From Candidatus Zixiibacteriota bacterium (GTDB taxonomy: Bacteria > Zixibacteria > MSB-5A5 > GN15 > FEB-12): a DNA stretch of 8,995 nt. The position numbers and the translations under genes are program-made. The notes under the pieces were generated by a model, which saw nothing but the letters and a program-made list of their open reading frames with translations, had not been told where the DNA came from and ran no database searches. Positions within the stretch are counted from its first letter, which is position 1. Every line of letters begins with the position of its first letter. Shown here one piece after another: positions 6,727 to 8,995 of the stretch. The DNA lies in assembly GCA_029932795.1 (NCBI GenBank), contig JAOZPL010000037.1, positions 1 to 8,995 on the forward strand, read 5' to 3'.

Positions 6727-8370
6727 TCAATCTATCAGCTCCGATTCCGGGACAGCCTCCTTTTTCTGCGGTAGGCGAAACTGATCGGGGCGTGATTTCA
6801 ACACTTCCCGCAGCCAGCTTTCCGGATATCCCTTCTCCTGAGGGCGGCCGTCTTCATCTTTTACGTAACCGTCATTGTACTTTGTCATAAGATATTCACC
6901 CAGTTCCCGCCATCGTGTAACCACCCTCTCGGCGTGCATAACAGAGTAGTCGGTCAGGAAACGAGTCATAAGCTCGGGATCAGAACTGTAAAGCCCAATC
7001 GCTGTTTGTTCCACCGCGGGTTGCAGCTTGATAAAGTTACCTTCAATCTCAGACTGCACCTCCAGAATCTCCGGCATCATGTACGAGTATTTCAGGTTTG
7101 CGAAATTGGCCACGAAATTGAACACCCACCAGGCTGACTCCCAGGAGAACGATTGCAGACTGCCTATCGTAAACGATTTTGGTATCTCATCAATGCCGCA
7201 GTAGAGCGGCACATAACAGGTGCTGTAGGTGTCATCGACACCGTACCAGTAAACACCGCCAACAGGGTCGGGAAGCCACCCGCGCGATTGCGAGACAAAC
7301 GAGAACCCCGTCTGCTGTGTTGAGACCGGACGCTCCCAGACGTATTCAACGCTGTCAACTGTCCATTCCATGGGCCGCCAGCGGTTGGGCGTGCCGTACG
7401 GTCCGGCGTCTACCCCTCTAGTCATGTCATAATCGGTCGTTTCATAGTGATCACGCATCAGGGCAAACACATCGGCCAGCGACAGCTTCTTATCCGGCTT
7501 AATCCACAGGGGGTACCGCTCTGCACCCTCCACCGCCCGATGGTAATCCGAGGAGAGGTTTTTTGACGGTGCCGCCCGTTGGAAGATGCTCCAGACGCGT
7601 CCGTCGGCATATCGCAGGTTTCTTGGCGTGGATGGGCAGTAGGCGTCACAGAATCGGAACGGTTCGCCTGACTCCGGATCGTAGTAACCTTTCTCCACCG
7701 CAAATGAGATAACATTGTCCGAATACAGGCAGTCCTCCGGATCATCCAGCGGGAACTCACCGATTCGCGCCTTGTTGGCGTGACACGAGATGTAGCCGTC
7801 CGGAATCCTTAGCGCCACCCACTCGGCTCCCTTTCCACCCGGCCCGGGCCCAATCATCTCCACTATCCAGGCTTCTTTAGTATCTGCTATCGAAAACGAC
7901 TCCCCCGTAGATCGATAACCGTACTCGGTCACCAGGTCCGTCATCACGTCAATCGCCTCCCGCGCTGTCTTGGCCCGTTGCAGAGCCAGCCGCATCAAGT
8001 CCCAGTATCCCAGGAGGCCATTCGGGTTGCGCAGCTCCTCACGGCCGCTGGACGTTGTCTCGCTGATGGCCAGTTGGTGCTCGTTCATCATCCCGACAAC
8101 CGCGTAGGTGTGCGGCACCTGCTTAATCCATCCCCGTACATTGCCGTGCCAGTCACTGATTTCAAGCGAGTCTCCCGGCTTGTAGTCAGCCGCCGGTGTA
8201 TACCGAAGGTGCGGGTGGAACTCACCGTCGCAGGTGTATGTTATCATCACCGAGCCATCTGCCGAGGCTCCTCTGGTCACCAGCAGACTGGTGCAGCCCT
8301 CGGCCTGTGACATTACCACATGATTGTAAGCACACAGGCAAATAAGCAATACTGATAGTTGCTTCATCAT
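6727..8370 (-). CDS. Exported C69-family (PepD-like, formerly U34) dipeptidase
   Basis: The product is 547 residues from ATG 8370, with GGGAGG 8 bases upstream. A second ATG follows at once (8367). Residues 1-23 look like a signal peptide (KQLSVLLICLCAYNHVVMSQA). Next comes EGCTSLLVTRGASADGSVM, matching the N-terminus of processed C69 peptidases, where Cys26 would be the Ntn-hydrolase nucleophile. Further family-like stretches are MNEHQLAISETT, ESFSIADTKEAWIVEM, CHANKARIGEFP, and MTRGVDAGPYGTPNRWRP. C69 enzymes cleave dipeptides, so the likely role is breakdown of small peptides outside the cytoplasm. The length is somewhat above that of lactobacillar PepD. The gene is transcribed toward the methyltransferase, with only 64 bases between stops and no clear terminator there. 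It is divergent from the downstream DsrE-like gene. Confidence 0.92.
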   Translation of the reverse strand: MMKQLSVLLICLCAYNHVVMSQAEGCTSLLVTRGASADGSVMITYTCDGEFHPHLRYTPAADYKPGDSLEISDWHGNVRGWIKQVPHTYAVVGMMNEHQLAISETTSSGREELRNPNGLLGYWDLMRLALQRAKTAREAIDVMTDLVTEYGYRSTGESFSIADTKEAWIVEMIGPGPGGKGAEWVALRIPDGYISCHANKARIGEFPLDDPEDCLYSDNVISFAVEKGYYDPESGEPFRFCDAYCPSTPRNLRYADGRVWSIFQRAAPSKNLSSDYHRAVEGAERYPLWIKPDKKLSLADVFALMRDHYETTDYDMTRGVDAGPYGTPNRWRPMEWTVDSVEYVWERPVSTQQTGFSFVSQSRGWLPDPVGGVYWYGVDDTYSTCYVPLYCGIDEIPKSFTIGSLQSFSWESAWWVFNFVANFANLKYSYMMPEILEVQSEIEGNFIKLQPAVEQTAIGLYSSDPELMTRFLTDYSVMHAERVVTRWRELGEYLMTKYNDGYVKDEDGRPQEKGYPESWLREVLKSRPDQFRLPQKKEAVPESELID

Positions 8371-8378
8371 GTAATCAA

Positions 8379-8384
8379 CCTCCC
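8379..8384 (-). promoter_or_regulatory. Ribosome binding site of the C69 dipeptidase
   Basis: Read on the minus strand this is GGGAGG, 8 bases before the first of two tandem ATG codons and 11 before the second. It favours the first. Confidence 0.7.
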
Positions 8385-8530
8385 GGCTTTCTATTGAGTG
8401 TCAAAGGATGTTACGCAGAAACGACACCTTGCACAATCACAAAAAGACACACAGAGATGCGTCTATCATTCCTCGTTATGCAAGAAAAGACTTGCTTTCA
8501 CAGTTGCTCTTCGTTTGTTTCGCCATCAAA

Positions 8531-8557
8531 CTGACAGGGAAGTTTTCCCTTTATAAA
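8531..8557 (+). promoter_or_regulatory. Candidate promoter with embedded palindromic operator for the DsrE-like gene
   Basis: CTGACA (8531-8536, 5 of 6) and TATAAA (8552-8557, 5 of 6) are 15 bases apart, shorter than the usual 17. The spacer holds a perfect palindrome, AGGGAA-GTT-TTCCCT (8536-8550). A dimeric regulator bound there would cover the promoter, and a short spacer is a known feature of regulator-dependent promoters. The TATAAA would place the start near 8564. No regulator family can be named from this site. Confidence 0.4.
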
Positions 8558-8590
8558 GACCAACACTGATAAAGACTGAGGTTTAAGTTG

Positions 8591-8926
8591 ATGAAAAAGA
8601 CGATCATTATCAACAGCGAGATTTTCGGGACCGGCAGCGACGAACTGGGACAGAAACTGATGGGCTCTTTTCTCCGGAAGCTGTGGTTGCTGGATGACAA
8701 GCCGGATAAGATTGTCTTCTACAATTCGGGTGTCAAACTGCTCGCGGAGGGATCATCTGTCCTGGATGCTCTGAGCGCTCTCGCTGACGCCGGCATTGAT
8801 CTGATTGCCTGCGGTACGTGCGCCGCGTATTACAATCTCAACGACAGGATTATCATTGGTCGAATCAGCAATATGGAAGAGATCGCTTCGACTCTAACGA
8901 ACGCCGACACGGTAATAACTGTCTAA
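8591..8926 (+). CDS. Stand-alone DsrE-like protein matching the C-terminal domain of YedF
   Basis: The product is 111 residues from ATG 8591. GAGGT (8578-8582) lies 8 bases upstream, which prefers this ATG over the in-frame TTG at 8588. The sequence follows the DsrE-like half of the selenium-associated YedF family (TIGR03527-like). It has KTIIINSEIFGTGSDELG (2-20), VFYNSGVKLLAEGSSVLDAL (42-61), the two-cysteine motif CGTCAAYY (74-81), and RIIIGRISNMEEIA (86-99). In typical YedF this follows an N-terminal TusA domain with its own cysteine. Here that domain is absent, and no TusA-like sequence is encoded in the spacer upstream. DsrE-fold proteins carry sulfur or selenium on cysteine, so Cys74/Cys77 are the likely active sites. 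Whether it works in selenium or sulfur relay here is unproven. Confidence 0.85.
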   Translation: MKKTIIINSEIFGTGSDELGQKLMGSFLRKLWLLDDKPDKIVFYNSGVKLLAEGSSVLDALSALADAGIDLIACGTCAAYYNLNDRIIIGRISNMEEIASTLTNADTVITV

Positions 8927-8927
8927 T

Positions 8928-8948
8928 GTGATGCCAGTATCACTGGCA
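8928..8948 (+). repeat. Short hairpin with two exclusive pairings just after the DsrE-like gene
   Basis: TGCCAGT (8932-8938) and ACTGGCA (8942-8948) form a perfect 7-bp stem with a 3-base loop. GTGAT (8928-8932) can instead pair with ATCAC (8939-8943). No U run follows, so it is a weak terminator at best. Confidence 0.4.
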
Positions 8949-8995
8949 AATACTTTCCATGAGCTCACCGACGTCTGCAAGCTGAAACGCTGTTT
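8931..8995 (+). CDS. Possible start of a further gene, cut by the window edge
   Basis: ATG 8931, four bases after the DsrE-like stop, opens a frame that stays open to the edge (MPVSLANTFHELTDVCKLKR and onward). It would fit a translationally coupled second gene. There is no Shine-Dalgarno site, the ATG overlaps the hairpin, and 21 codons show no domain, so this is only a possibility. Confidence 0.2.
   Translation, partial: MPVSLANTFHELTDVCKLKRC

Noticed and set aside
8399..8404. TTGACA on the minus strand before the dipeptidase
   Set aside because: Transcription from it would start at or inside the coding start, so it cannot serve as the gene's -35. No better promoter was found for this gene.
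1..8995. CRISPR array, tRNA or rRNA genes, complete insertion sequence, attachment site
   Set aside because: No regularly spaced direct repeats, cloverleaf, rRNA core motifs, transposase frame or paired terminal repeats could be seen by eye.

Overview
The window looks like a chromosomal segment from a Gram-negative-type bacterium of the FCB/Zixibacteria kind. The main clue is the C-terminus of the large plus-strand protein: two dockerin-like calcium repeats of the form GNVDGDxxxxIDIEDLTxLIDYLF, a pattern I associate with secreted proteins of candidate phylum Zixibacteria and relatives. An exported OmpA-family protein shows there is an outer envelope with peptidoglycan. The phylum assignment is an inference from one motif style, not a database match.

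Layout. (1) Positions 1-510 are visibly AT-richer than the rest. On the minus strand they hold two broken tyrosine-recombinase (integrase) pieces with no usable start codon: a core-binding domain running off the left edge (1-298), and a more doubtful frameshifted C-terminal remnant (about 341-510). (2) Positions 511-906 are a promoter candidate and a long leader. (3) 907-4086 (+) encodes a secreted, two-module right-handed beta-helix protein with a dockerin-like tail. (4) A near-perfect hairpin at 4124-4159 separates it from the convergent gene 4193-5749 (-), an exported coiled-coil/OmpA-domain protein. (5) A short divergent promoter region separates that gene from a class I SAM-dependent methyltransferase, 5940-6662 (+). 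(6) 6727-8370 (-) is an exported C69-family (PepD-like) dipeptidase, convergent with the methyltransferase. (7) A divergent spacer with a palindrome leads to 8591-8926 (+), a stand-alone DsrE-like domain matching the C-terminal half of YedF.

The genes are mostly alternating single units rather than one operon, and I see no shared pathway. Three of the five intact genes are exported (beta-helix, OmpA-like, dipeptidase), so the region has an envelope/surface flavour. The start of the window records decayed mobile DNA. The features that most repay a second look are the hidden integrase relics, the duplicated beta-helix architecture with its dockerin-like tail, and the YedF C-terminal domain without its usual TusA half. 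I did not find a convincing new multi-gene system.
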